Below, one piece after another: positions 16,958-24,277 of a DNA stretch of 28,271 nucleotides. A program made the position numbers and the translations under genes. Every line of letters starts with the position of its first letter. Within the stretch, counting starts at the first letter, position 1. Source of the stretch: Bacteroidales bacterium UBA1628 (GTDB taxonomy: Bacteria > Bacteroidota > Bacteroidia > Bacteroidales > UBA932); assembly GCA_002321335.1 (NCBI GenBank), contig DCMG01000082.1, positions 1-28,271 of the forward strand, written 5' to 3'. The notes under the pieces were generated by a model that was not told the DNA's origin, did not search any database, and saw only the letters and a list, made by a program, of their open reading frames with translations.

Positions 16958-17074
16958 TTAGCATCGTTTTAGGCCAAGTGCCTGAAACGGACATATTTGA
17001 TGAAAGTGTTTTCGCACTATCCTTAAAGAGAAATCTGACAGTTTCGTGAATACAAGGATAAACGACAACACCAT
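16958..17074 (-). pseudogene. Possible minus-strand relic or interspersed Bacteroidales repeat
   Basis: A 38-codon frame runs from ATG at 17074 to TAA at 16958 and reads MVLSFILVFTKLSDFSLRIV then RKHFHQICPFQALGLKRC. Directly past it, a shifted frame stays open for another 26 codons (NDANLAINSECEAF...INDKE) to a TAG near 16893. Two adjoining open stretches in different frames look like one short ORF broken by a frameshift, or a conserved noncoding repeat. I have an impression that similar short peptides recur in Bacteroides genomes, but cannot verify it. No promoter is visible. Confidence 0.3.
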
Positions 17075-17160
17075 TCATCTGTATTCGTTTGCGTGTTCCT
17101 CACACTCAACGATACAGGTGTGGGGATTGTTTCAGTTTACTTGTATTCGGGTTTTGTCAG
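17035..17160. repeat. Imperfect inverted repeat pair of about 21 bp
   Basis: CTGACAGTTTCGTGAATACAAG begins at 17035 and ends at 17056. The complement of 17140-17160 reads CTGACAAAACCCGAATACAAG. The two share CTGACA and GAATACAAG and differ in the middle. They bound a 126-base segment between the nuclease gene and the AT-rich membrane-protein run. This could be a miniature mobile element or part of a larger interspersed repeat. The rest of 16849-17239 contains no convincing gene. Confidence 0.4.
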
Positions 17161-17239
17161 AGCCTCTCTTTAGGTGAACGAATCGGCTCCACACTTTCTT
17201 TGTTTAGATAACTGTGACAAGGCAGCCATCGCTAAAAAA

Positions 17240-17914
17240 ATGTTCTTTATGAATGAGAACACTCTTAACTGTTTGTTTGGTTGGCTGTTTAACTTACTAT
17301 TAGTTGCATCTATTGTGGTTTACCATTCGATGATAGTTTATGGAAAAACAAACAAGGATATTCAAGAGCCATATTTCTTAGGATATTTCATTGGCGATGA
17401 CTTTGATGATTTGCCTTGTGATAAGAATATGATTATCAAAACTGGTTACATGGGGAATTATTCCATCACTTCAAATTCTGATAAGGTAATTTATACGTTA
17501 GAAGACGATGAAGATGCTAAAGGAATATGGGAGTATTATATTTTCGAAAACGATGGCGGAAAAATTAAATCCTATAGTAAGATTTCTCTTCCTATATATC
17601 ATAAGAAAGAGGCGAAAATAGTGATGTCAAAGATTTCTAAATCCATGTCAGATAAATATACTAAGGGTAAAGGTTTACGGGCATATAAACGCAACCGAAA
17701 TTTTGTGTATAATAAAAGGCAGGGTATAATGATGGAAATATGTTTAGAGCGAGAATATGACTACTATACCGTAAATGTTTACTATACAAAGTATTCATGG
17801 ATTAGTAAAATTTGGAAAGGATTTTATTGGTCTTTCATATCGTCAAGGCGTCCGGGAATTAACATAGCAGATATTATATATCCTCACGAGGATGTTAAGA
17901 GGATTTTGGGTTAG
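17240..17914 (+). CDS. Membrane-anchored protein of unknown function
   Basis: The start chosen is the ATG at 17240 (MFFMNENTLNCLFGWLF), giving 224 aa; the ATG at 17249 is equally possible. The frame is open from a GTG at 17174 but that adds an uncharacteristic hydrophilic leader. One transmembrane helix lies near residues 9-30 (LNCLFGWLFNLLLVASIVVYHSMIV), followed by a soluble domain of about 180 residues rich in Tyr, Lys and Asp, with no motif I recognise. Codon use is AT-rich compared with the genes before 16.8 kb, suggesting separate acquisition. It is the first of a same-strand series of membrane proteins. Confidence 0.65.
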   Translation: MFFMNENTLNCLFGWLFNLLLVASIVVYHSMIVYGKTNKDIQEPYFLGYFIGDDFDDLPCDKNMIIKTGYMGNYSITSNSDKVIYTLEDDEDAKGIWEYYIFENDGGKIKSYSKISLPIYHKKEAKIVMSKISKSMSDKYTKGKGLRAYKRNRNFVYNKRQGIMMEICLEREYDYYTVNVYYTKYSWISKIWKGFYWSFISSRRPGINIADIIYPHEDVKRILG

Positions 17915-17989
17915 AGAAATGAGGGAAAACTAAGATGACTATTTATTGTGATATACTATAGCGAGAATCGTTTATGAAAATTCAAGTGT

Positions 17990-18376
17990 ATGGAATTATT
18001 TATTAAAATACTACGATGGTGCTTTCTGCCATTAATTATCATTGTCGCCTCTCATATTATAAGTGGGCTGTGGGATATGATTTTCAGAGAAATAGATATT
18101 TCATTTGGGCCATTGGGGACATATTCGATGTTGTATAAGCAGTGCCTTTCAAACTTGACCGAAGGATGTGTGTGTACAGTTTTAGCGACCTTAGTAGCTC
18201 CATCAGGAAAGAAAATTGTATCTTGTATTGTTCCTCTATTATGGATTAGCGCAACAATTCTTACAATATGCGTAGCACCGAGCCACTGGAGTGGTTATGT
18301 GGCGACTATTTCAGGATGTATTTCATCCTTATTTGGAGTGTATTTAGTAAAGAAATACCTGTTAGAGAATAAATGA
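17990..18376 (+). CDS. Small multi-pass membrane protein, unknown
   Basis: The protein is 128 aa with three to four predicted membrane segments: LPLIIIVASHIISGLW near the start, CVCTVLATLVA, IVSCIVPLLWISATILTICVA and YVATISGCISSLFGVYLVKK at the end. There is no recognisable domain and no charged catalytic motif. It sits 75 bases after the previous gene and 27 bases before the next, all on the plus strand and all AT-rich. Confidence 0.6.
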   Translation: MELFIKILRWCFLPLIIIVASHIISGLWDMIFREIDISFGPLGTYSMLYKQCLSNLTEGCVCTVLATLVAPSGKKIVSCIVPLLWISATILTICVAPSHWSGYVATISGCISSLFGVYLVKKYLLENK

Positions 18377-18403
18377 TGGTAAATATGATTAGATCGAAAT
18401 TAT

Positions 18404-18706
18404 ATGAATAAGACTTTGAATATTATTGGCCTCGTACTATCTGTGGCTTTGTTGCTGTGCTTATTGCCGATGCCATATGGCTATTATGTGTTGGTTAGGT
18501 TTTGTGCCACGATTGTCTTTATATGTATGGCAGTGTCGTATGGAGATAAAGATATGACTGCAATGGCCGTTCTCGCTGGTGCTTTAGCTTTATTATTTCA
18601 GCCATTCTTCAAGATTGCTTTAGGAAGGGTAATGTGGAATATTGTCGATGTTATTGTAGCTATAGGTCTTATAGTTCAATACATTTTCTATGTAAGAAAT
18701 AAGTGA
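18404..18706 (+). CDS. DUF6804-like small membrane protein
   Basis: The protein is 100 aa with four hydrophobic segments. The stretch LLPMPYGYYVLVRF followed by a hydrophobic helix, and the later LLFQPFFKIALGRVMWNIVDV, resemble the small DUF6804 family, whose function is unknown. The family match is from memory of the pattern and is tentative. It lies in the run of membrane proteins between the two ATPase/nuclease pairs. Confidence 0.65.
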   Translation: MNKTLNIIGLVLSVALLLCLLPMPYGYYVLVRFCATIVFICMAVSYGDKDMTAMAVLAGALALLFQPFFKIALGRVMWNIVDVIVAIGLIVQYIFYVRNK

Positions 18707-18736
18707 TTATGTTAAATAACTAAAATTTAATTGTTT

Positions 18737-19069
18737 ATGTTTTCTGAGACTTGGTCTTTACCATTTTTGTTTTCAATTACTCTTTCTGTCGCTATGATGG
18801 ATGAAGAGGATAATAGTGCCTTTCACAACATACTTGGGATGTTTCTTTGTTTAGCAAATATTGTATTCCTTGGAGAAACGCTATTTCTAGGAGAGCAATG
18901 GTGGCATGGATTGGTCGTATTTGTAGTGTCTCTATTAGCAGCATTATTATATGCTACTATTATTAGGAAAGTATTGTGGTTGATCTTATCCTATCCTATA
19001 TGGGTTATTCTTGAAACTATAATTGGAATAGGTCTGCCGATTTATTGTCAATTCTGCTTATTCAATTAA
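18737..19069 (+). CDS. Small multi-pass membrane protein, unknown
   Basis: The protein is 110 aa from the ATG at 18737 (MFSETWSLPFLFS); a TTG two codons earlier would also be in frame. Four hydrophobic helices are visible: LPFLFSITLSVAM, FHNILGMFLCLANIVFLGETLF, LVVFVVSLLAALLYATII and WLILSYPIWVILETIIGIGLPIY. No domain is recognised. Its stop is nine bases before the inverted repeat that opens at 19079. Confidence 0.6.
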   Translation: MFSETWSLPFLFSITLSVAMMDEEDNSAFHNILGMFLCLANIVFLGETLFLGEQWWHGLVVFVVSLLAALLYATIIRKVLWLILSYPIWVILETIIGIGLPIYCQFCLFN

Positions 19070-19078
19070 TTACGGACT

Positions 19079-19270
19079 TATGCACTTTAGGCTTGCGATC
19101 AATAACAAGTCTCTCATTCGAAAGTTATATGTTACCAGTAAGTGCTCGGCTGCACCACCGGGAGACGAAAAGTGTGGAAAATGATTCCCAAGAGTGTATC
19201 GTGCACTCTTGGGAATCAAAAGAGGCCGAAAATGCTGCCGACGAGATCATACGCAAGCCTAAAGTGCATA
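19079..19270. repeat. Repeat family copy 1: inverted-repeat-bounded element with hairpin and one 18-bp unit
   Basis: A perfect 19-bp inverted repeat, TATGCACTTTAGGCTTGCG, stands at 19079-19097 and inverted at 19252-19270. Inside, 19151-19241 closely matches 27062-27152 (roughly 85-90% by eye). Its core is a 17-pair hairpin (19182-19198 with 19202-19218, one G-T pair) closed by a three-base loop TCG. The tail is ATCAAAAGAGGCCGAAAATG, then one 18-base unit CGACGAGATCATACGCAA (19239-19256), then GCCTAAAGTGCAT. It resembles a miniature mobile element or REP-like repeat. A frame through it is open but is judged noncoding. Confidence 0.75.
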
Positions 19271-19292
19271 GTACCGATTAATTATTAGTGTT

Positions 19293-19497
19293 ATGGATTA
19301 CGAATACAACAACAATCCGATTTATGGTATCGTATGGTTCATAATAGTAGGCATAATTTTCTACATATTATGTTCATTGTGTAGTTGGAGCCTTTCCATG
19401 GATGAATGGGGACTCTTTTCCAACGATAGGTTATGTCATCGAATTTTTGATTGCAAAAGAGGTACTACTTCAACTTTTCGGCTTTCGTAATGATTGA
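19293..19497 (+). pseudogene. Small membrane protein gene with a frameshift
   Basis: The ATG at 19293 begins MDYEYNNNPIYGIVWFIIVG with one membrane helix (IVWFIIVGIIFYILCSLCSW). In its own frame it continues as DEWGLFSNDRLCHRIFDCKR and stops at 19490. Dropping one T from the TTTT run at 19416-19419 gives instead DEWGLFPTIGYVIEFLIAKEVLLQLFGFRND with a stop at 19497. That alternative is a hydrophobic, membrane-like ending far more like a real protein. The simplest reading is a one-base insertion in the T-run. Programmed frameshifting or a sequencing error at the homopolymer are alternatives. Intact, the product would be about 67 aa. Confidence 0.6.
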
Positions 19498-19521
19498 TGA
19501 TATAAACAAAATAAGATAAGA

Positions 19522-20115
19522 ATGAAAGATAAGTATGGATGGTCATGGTATTACGAAGAGAAATCTGTGATATACGAACTGTTCGGGGACAATTTATATA
19601 CCATTTTTGAAGACATCCCCAAACGAATTATTGCTATAAGTACGCTAATAATTTGTGTTTTATATGCGTTGTCATTTTTCTGCCATTTTAGATTGGCTGC
19701 GATATTATTTAACCTTTGCTCTGGTGTTTCTCCTTTGTTTCTTGCGTATATTTTATCGGTTATAGTGTTTATAGATAAGAGGCGTAAGGTTATTAAAGTG
19801 GATAGTAAGAAGAGTATCAAGTATATATGGTTCATATCTAAAGGAATTATACTTCTTATTTTTGGAGTTGCTGCAATAGTGTTAACAGGTAACATCAATA
19901 AACATAATGCTTTTGCGTATTCAGAATACGTTGTTGATATGCAAACCGGATATTATCATTATCCAGATATTGGTTGCCCGGAAATTCAAGACTGTGATGA
20001 TCTTGTTTTGATGACCGGTGAGGAAATCGAAGAAACAACTGATGGTATGTTATGTCCTTGGTGCCGAGATTATATGCACATAGCAGAAGAGGACTATTAT
20101 TCGGGTAAATTTTGA
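19522..20115 (+). CDS. Membrane protein with C-terminal Cys-rich, probably zinc-binding, segment
   Basis: The protein is 197 aa. Three membrane segments are visible: IIAISTLIICVLYALSFFC, LFNLCSGVSPLFLAYILSVIVFI and ISKGIILLIFGVAAIVLTG. The last 60 residues read YVVDMQTGYYHYPDIGCPEI, then TGEEIEETTDGMLCPWC. This YH-x-x-CP ... EEI ... G-x-x-C-x-x-C layout resembles the small Ada-like metal-binding module found at the ends of nucleases and surface proteins. The family assignment is an inference from spacing. The gene is 27 bases before the next one, on the same strand, in the AT-rich segment. Confidence 0.6.
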   Translation: MKDKYGWSWYYEEKSVIYELFGDNLYTIFEDIPKRIIAISTLIICVLYALSFFCHFRLAAILFNLCSGVSPLFLAYILSVIVFIDKRRKVIKVDSKKSIKYIWFISKGIILLIFGVAAIVLTGNINKHNAFAYSEYVVDMQTGYYHYPDIGCPEIQDCDDLVLMTGEEIEETTDGMLCPWCRDYMHIAEEDYYSGKF

Positions 20116-20142
20116 GTTTAATTTACTGATTAGTAATAAATT

Positions 20143-21312
20143 ATGAATGAAGATAGAATAAGGACTATATTACTGATAGTGTCGATAATAACGTCCGTCG
20201 TTATTGTGATATCTTGCTGGATTCTGTACAACAACCCAATCTACGTTTTGTTTTGCTGTGCGGTTGTATTATTCGGCTGTTATTGTAGGGATGAGATCGG
20301 AAGCATATTATTTACAGGTGTATATGCTGTTGTTTCATTGATTTTATGCATCCATTTTGGCATTCCTGCCGCATCTAAGGCATATGATTCAGATCGTTTC
20401 GCCATTAATGAAGCCCTCAAATCGGATAACATCATATCGTATAAAAAGTATGTTAACTCATTTCCGGAGGGAAGATATGTTGAGGATGCGTTGGATTCAA
20501 TTGCAGCAAAAGTGCTTATAAATGTCGGGCACTCTAATGAACTGTATACATTTTTAGATACGTGTTCCCGTTCGGAGATTGTTGAACGGGCGTTGCTTCT
20601 TTTGGATGATAATTATGACAATTGTGTAAAGTATGGACATCAGATGCCAAAAGAATTAATTGTAGCATATGTAAGGCACTATCAAACCGGACTTCATTAC
20701 GAAGAACTTAAGCAATCTTTGATGAATCTTGAAGATGATGAGGCATACGAGTTTGCTGTAAAGGTTGGCACATTGGGCTCCTACACTAATTATTTGGAGG
20801 AACATCCTACTGGAATACATAGAAAGGATATTCTTAACCTGATAACTCAATATAAGATACAACATAAGTATGATGGCAACTATTTGTCATCAGGAAGTCA
20901 ACCTTATGCAAAAGTATATGGCAACAATGGCCATTATGATCAATGTGCGATTACCGTAGGTGCCTACGGTAATAGTGACGTGGTGGTTGTTGTCAAACAT
21001 AATAACAAATATGGGAAAGTCGCTGGCCACGCATACATACATCAAGGAGGATCATATTCAATCAGCCTTACTCCGGGAACTTATCAGACATTTTTCTACT
21101 ATGGTAGCAGTTGGAATCCGCATAAGAAATTGGATAATGGATTAGTTGGTGGATTTATGTATGATGAGGAGTATGGAAAAGACAATCCTGTATATTTGGG
21201 AGTCAAGGATTTTGGATATTATGTGTCTTACGATGAGTTGTCTTATTCTCTTCGGGAGGTAGTAGGTGGCAATTTTTCAATGCAGAAAGCGAGTCGAACA
21301 GATGTGTTTTAA
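20143..21312 (+). CDS. Membrane protein with TPR-like middle and conserved C-terminal beta domain, unknown
   Basis: The protein is 389 aa. It has two or three N-terminal membrane helices (TILLIVSIITSVVIVISCWIL; VLFCCAVVLFGCYC; ILFTGVYAVVSLILCIHFGI). A helical middle (about 80-240) carries repeats of the YxxYxxxxPxGxxxxDaL kind (YKKYVNSFPEGRYVEDALDS; YTNYLEEHPTGIHRKDILN), as in TPR and BamD-like proteins. The C-terminal about 120 residues (AKVYGNNGHYDQCAITVGAYG..., DVVVVVKHNNKYGKVAGHAY, GTYQTFFYYGSSWNPHK) look like a compact beta domain. I believe it recurs in otherwise unrelated Bacteroidales proteins, but cannot name it. Function unknown. Confidence 0.65.
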   Translation: MNEDRIRTILLIVSIITSVVIVISCWILYNNPIYVLFCCAVVLFGCYCRDEIGSILFTGVYAVVSLILCIHFGIPAASKAYDSDRFAINEALKSDNIISYKKYVNSFPEGRYVEDALDSIAAKVLINVGHSNELYTFLDTCSRSEIVERALLLLDDNYDNCVKYGHQMPKELIVAYVRHYQTGLHYEELKQSLMNLEDDEAYEFAVKVGTLGSYTNYLEEHPTGIHRKDILNLITQYKIQHKYDGNYLSSGSQPYAKVYGNNGHYDQCAITVGAYGNSDVVVVVKHNNKYGKVAGHAYIHQGGSYSISLTPGTYQTFFYYGSSWNPHKKLDNGLVGGFMYDEEYGKDNPVYLGVKDFGYYVSYDELSYSLREVVGGNFSMQKASRTDVF

Positions 21313-21352
21313 TATACAATGAATCTACCCATACCTCTCAAAGTACTTCACA

Positions 21353-21472
21353 ATGGACACAGGAACGGTTATGACGATGGACTATTTCATTGAGCATTTC
21401 CATTCTTTCATTGATGAGTATAGAACAGAAGAGACAAAGAGTGACGTGTCTAAATTTTTGAATGTTAATTGA
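21353..21472 (+). other. Possible 39-aa ORF or gene remnant in the 21313-21498 gap
   Basis: ATG at 21353 to TGA at 21470-21472 reads MDTGTVMTMDYFIEHFHSFI then DEYRTEETKSDVSKFLNVN, amphipathic and protein-like. A second short frame from 21319 overlaps it and ends at once. It may be a small gene or the end of a lost one. No promoter was found, and nothing else is visible in this gap. Confidence 0.2.
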
Positions 21473-21498
21473 TCATATCTCATAATCGAACATTTACG

Positions 21499-22077
21499 AT
21501 GAAACCACAAACTAAATCAGAGGAACATTCCGCATTCTCGAAAGCGTTTATGCGTTGGTGCTTAGGAAGCGGTTTTGTGCTGGCGGGGCTGTTGCTTGTA
21601 ATATTGGTCGTCTATGCTCTTGCTCCATATCCAATTATTATGAGGGGAGGTGGCATACGGGCCAGTTTCGTGTATTGGGCCACACTCCCTTGGCTATTTT
21701 ATGCTTCCTGGCTTATTGTTACGTCAGTCGTGTTCGCACTGATCGCTGTGTTGAAGCATCGGAGAGGCAAGGCAGGATGGATTTATTATTCTTTGATTGT
21801 TCTGACTTTTGTCTTGAGCAGTTTAGCCTGTTTGTTCTTTATGGTGCTGCAATGTGTCGCTAATTGGTACTATGTTGAAATATATTATAATGTGGCGTTT
21901 CTCTATTGTATGTTCTTCATAATGTGCGTGTCATTCGTTTGGTTTTTAGTTTGGATGATTCTTTTGTACAGAAAAGGTCGGATGAAGTATTGGAGCATCA
22001 AAGCTTTTCTTTGCAGATGGACTGGCTTTGTTTTGGCGATGGCACCTATTATGCTTATTATGGCGATCGGTCGGTAG
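21499..22077 (+). CDS. Four-helix membrane protein, unknown
   Basis: The start chosen is ATG at 21499 (MKPQTKSEEHSAFSKAFMRW), giving 192 aa; an upstream in-frame TTG is less likely. Four membrane segments are evident: SGFVLAGLLLVILVVYAL, LPWLFYASWLIVTSVVFALIAVL, YYSLIVLTFVLSSLACLFFMVL and FLYCMFFIMCVSFVWFLVWMILLY, with a further hydrophobic end (FVLAMAPIMLIMAIG). There is no recognised domain. It is the last of the membrane-protein run and is followed by 167 noncoding bases that contain the promoter of the next module. Confidence 0.6.
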   Translation: MKPQTKSEEHSAFSKAFMRWCLGSGFVLAGLLLVILVVYALAPYPIIMRGGGIRASFVYWATLPWLFYASWLIVTSVVFALIAVLKHRRGKAGWIYYSLIVLTFVLSSLACLFFMVLQCVANWYYVEIYYNVAFLYCMFFIMCVSFVWFLVWMILLYRKGRMKYWSIKAFLCRWTGFVLAMAPIMLIMAIGR

Positions 22078-22191
22078 TAGCAAGTGGGGAAACTGAATAT
22101 GATTTAATGTTCATTTCTGTAAATAAACATTAGAAATTCCTCTATTGTATTGCTAAATATTACATAAAATGTGTGTTTTCTTAAGATAGAA

Positions 22192-22222
22192 TTTATCTTT
22201 TCAGGACTTCTTACTACCTTTG
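22192..22222 (+). promoter_or_regulatory. Promoter of the RloA/RloB-like module
   Basis: TTTA (22192-22195), 19 bases, then TACCTTTG (22215-22222) matches the Bacteroidota promoter with one mismatch in the -33 box. The -7 box ends 22 bases before the ATG at 22245. The rest of 22078-22244 is AT-rich and shows no gene. Confidence 0.65.
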
Positions 22223-22244
22223 CAGCTAGAAATCGATCATCATT

Positions 22245-23534
22245 ATGATACAGGAAGTGAAAATACGCAACTTTATGTCTTTCAAGGACGAGGTGACATT
22301 CAGCTTCGAGGCTACCAGAGACAAAACTTTTGAGGATTATCATGTCATTGAGGTTGCGGAAGGTGTGCGGCTTTTGCGCTTTGCCTTAGTCTATGGTGCA
22401 AACGCTTCTGGAAAATCCAACTTACTGCACGTATTCGATTTTCTATATGGTTTTTGGTTTTCCAGAACAAAAGATTTGGACGCTGTCACTCGGGTCATTC
22501 CTTTTAAGCTCGATCAAAACACGCCTAACCAGCCATCCCGTTTCGAGGTGAAGTTCTATGTGAACGAGACGAAATACTGGTATATCCTTGAACTTGACAG
22601 CCATAGGGTATATGAAGAGAAACTGTTTTACTACAAGACAGTTCAGCCGACTATGCTCTTTTCAAGGGAATTGCGGGATAGCCAGTCTGTGATTTCATTC
22701 AACAGTGCGGTTGTCAAGATCAGTAAGGCGGCACAGGAAGAAATCTCACTTAAATGCCTTGCGAATATGTCCTTGTTTGCAGCAAGAAATCAAGTCAATG
22801 TAGCGATGCCTGAAATTGATGCCGCCAAGGACTGGATGAGGACGCGGATAATGCAGGGGATCAATCCTAAGACGTATATGTTTGACTATGCCGGGGAACA
22901 GATGCTGAAGGATCAGGAGATGAAATCGTACCTTTTGGATTTTGTCCACAAAGCCGACTTTAACATAACAGGTGTCAGGGCAGACATTGTGAAAAAGGCG
23001 ATCAGTCAGCAGCAACTCGAATTGTTTATGAGCAGGAATGACATTCCGCCTATCGAAAAGGAGAATCTAAGGCAAAATCCGTCTTTCGATTCCATCGAGA
23101 CTACATTTGAGCATACTGTTCAGAACGAACGTGGAATAGAGAAATATACCCTGCCGAATGCCCTGCAATCAGATGGGACAACACGGACATTCGGGATCGA
23201 GGCGGCAATATACAGAGCATTGAAATCCGAGTCTATGATTCACATTGATGAGATAGAGGCTTCGCTTCATCCGGAGTTGGTGGAATTTATTCTCCAGAAG
23301 TTCCTTGCAACAAAGAACCGGTCACAGTTGCTGATCACAACGCACTATGACCCTCTTTTGAACACCGTCAATGACCTCATCAGGAGCGATTCTGTTTGGT
23401 TTACCGAGAAGGAAGAATCCGGAGCCACAAAATTATATTCATTAGTGGAGTTCAAGGGATTGAAAAGGATTTCATCTCTCCAGAAAGCGTATAGGAATGG
23501 GTTATTCGGTGCATTGCCAAACATTAAGGGATAG
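22245..23534 (+). CDS. RloA-like ABC/AAA15 ATPase
   Basis: The protein is 429 aa, typical of the AAA15/AAA21 ATPases found in abortive-infection and PARIS-like modules. It begins MIQEVKIRNFMSFKDEVTFSF. An intact Walker A, GANASGKS, lies at 51-58. Later come a signature-like NALQSDGTTRTFGIEAAI, Walker B MIHIDEIEASLHPELV and the switch histidine in QLLITTHYDPLLN. Such ATPases sense infection and regulate a partner nuclease. The partner starts six bases after the stop, so the two form an operon with the promoter at 22192-22222. No damage is seen in this gene. Confidence 0.88.
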   Translation: MIQEVKIRNFMSFKDEVTFSFEATRDKTFEDYHVIEVAEGVRLLRFALVYGANASGKSNLLHVFDFLYGFWFSRTKDLDAVTRVIPFKLDQNTPNQPSRFEVKFYVNETKYWYILELDSHRVYEEKLFYYKTVQPTMLFSRELRDSQSVISFNSAVVKISKAAQEEISLKCLANMSLFAARNQVNVAMPEIDAAKDWMRTRIMQGINPKTYMFDYAGEQMLKDQEMKSYLLDFVHKADFNITGVRADIVKKAISQQQLELFMSRNDIPPIEKENLRQNPSFDSIETTFEHTVQNERGIEKYTLPNALQSDGTTRTFGIEAAIYRALKSESMIHIDEIEASLHPELVEFILQKFLATKNRSQLLITTHYDPLLNTVNDLIRSDSVWFTEKEESGATKLYSLVEFKGLKRISSLQKAYRNGLFGALPNIKG

Positions 23535-23540
23535 TTTGCT

Positions 23541-24059
23541 ATGGCCAGAAGAATCAACACCCAAAAGTCCAGAAATCCGATTCCTGTAATAATAGGTGCC
23601 GGAATTACCGAGCAGTGGTATTTCACCCATCTGCAAAATTTGCTCAACCTTAGAATCAGAATCCGTCCGAGGTTTTTTGGTACAGAAAACATCCATGAAC
23701 TGGATAAAAAGATATCGCAGGTAATCAGTGAGGGTACAGTGGCCGTGTGCGTGTTCGATGCAGATACAGCCGAGTACAGCGAAACGGAGGCAAGGAAAGT
23801 TGAGGCGCTGAAGAAAAAGTATGCGAACAAGAAGAATGTCGTACTGTGCGACAGCCTACCGTCAATAGAGTATTGGTTTCTCCTACATTATGATGATACC
23901 AACAGACAGTTCGCCAATTCTCACGCAGCTGAGGTGGCACTTCGCTCGTACATCAACAACTATGAAAAGAAGGAGATTTTCCTGAAGAATCCAAAATGGG
24001 TGGCCGATATGATTTCAGAGAGCAGGATCGACAATGCCATAGTGCGGGCGAAGGCATAA
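23541..24059 (+). pseudogene. RloB-like TOPRIM-fold effector, truncated by a nonsense codon and IS21
   Basis: The frame encodes 172 aa before the TAA at 24057-24059. It carries RloB-family marks: an N-terminal VIIGAGITEQWYFTHLQ, CVFDADTAEYSETEA, and LCDSLPSIEYWFLLHYDDT (about 102-120). In the related motif I would expect a Glu where Ala20 stands. Past the TAA the same frame stays sensible (ENTGGSYSR), then reaches the IS21 end at 24088. Joined across the IS it continues as VYKALEQSK and stops at 27048-27050, a proper family C-terminus of 191 codons in all. The product would lack the last 18 residues or so. Activity of the short form cannot be excluded, but loss is likely. Confidence 0.8.
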
Positions 24060-24110
24060 GAGAATACCGGAGGTTCTTATTCAAGAGTGTAAGCAGTAAT
24101 TTTGTTTCCG

Positions 24111-24183
24111 CAGATTTCAGAAAAAAGAGAACCGACAGTTTTCAGAAAAGAGGAACCACCCGATTTCGGAAAATAAGAGTCGT
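24111..24183. repeat. Left-end subterminal repeats of the IS21 element
   Basis: Three successive units of about 25 bases are visible: CAGATTTCAGAAAAAAGAG... (24111-24135), CAGTTTTCAGAAAAGAGG... (24136-24160) and CGATTTCGGAAAATAAGAG... (24161-24183). Two more degenerate ATTTTnAGAAAAG units follow before istA. IS21 transposases bind several such sites at each end. Confidence 0.7.
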
Positions 24184-24277
24184 CAGGTGAAACTGAAAGA
24201 GAGTTCTGCAGTGAGATTTTGAGAAAAGAACATGGTTGCCTATTTTAGAAAAGCTTAAGGTCTGAAAACAGACAACC

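Noticed and set aside
19045..19281. An open frame through repeat copy 1 encoding HSWESKEAENAADEI, similar to HSWGSKEAENAAEGI near 27113 in copy 2
   Set aside because: The shared peptide follows from DNA conservation of the repeat and its hairpin. The frames have unrelated surroundings and no promoter, so a noncoding repeat is the simpler reading.
24057..24059. Possible stop-codon reassignment, since the rloB frame stays sensible after TAA
   Set aside because: TAA ends many intact genes in the window (for example the adaptor at 9496-9498), so a local nonsense mutation is the simpler explanation.
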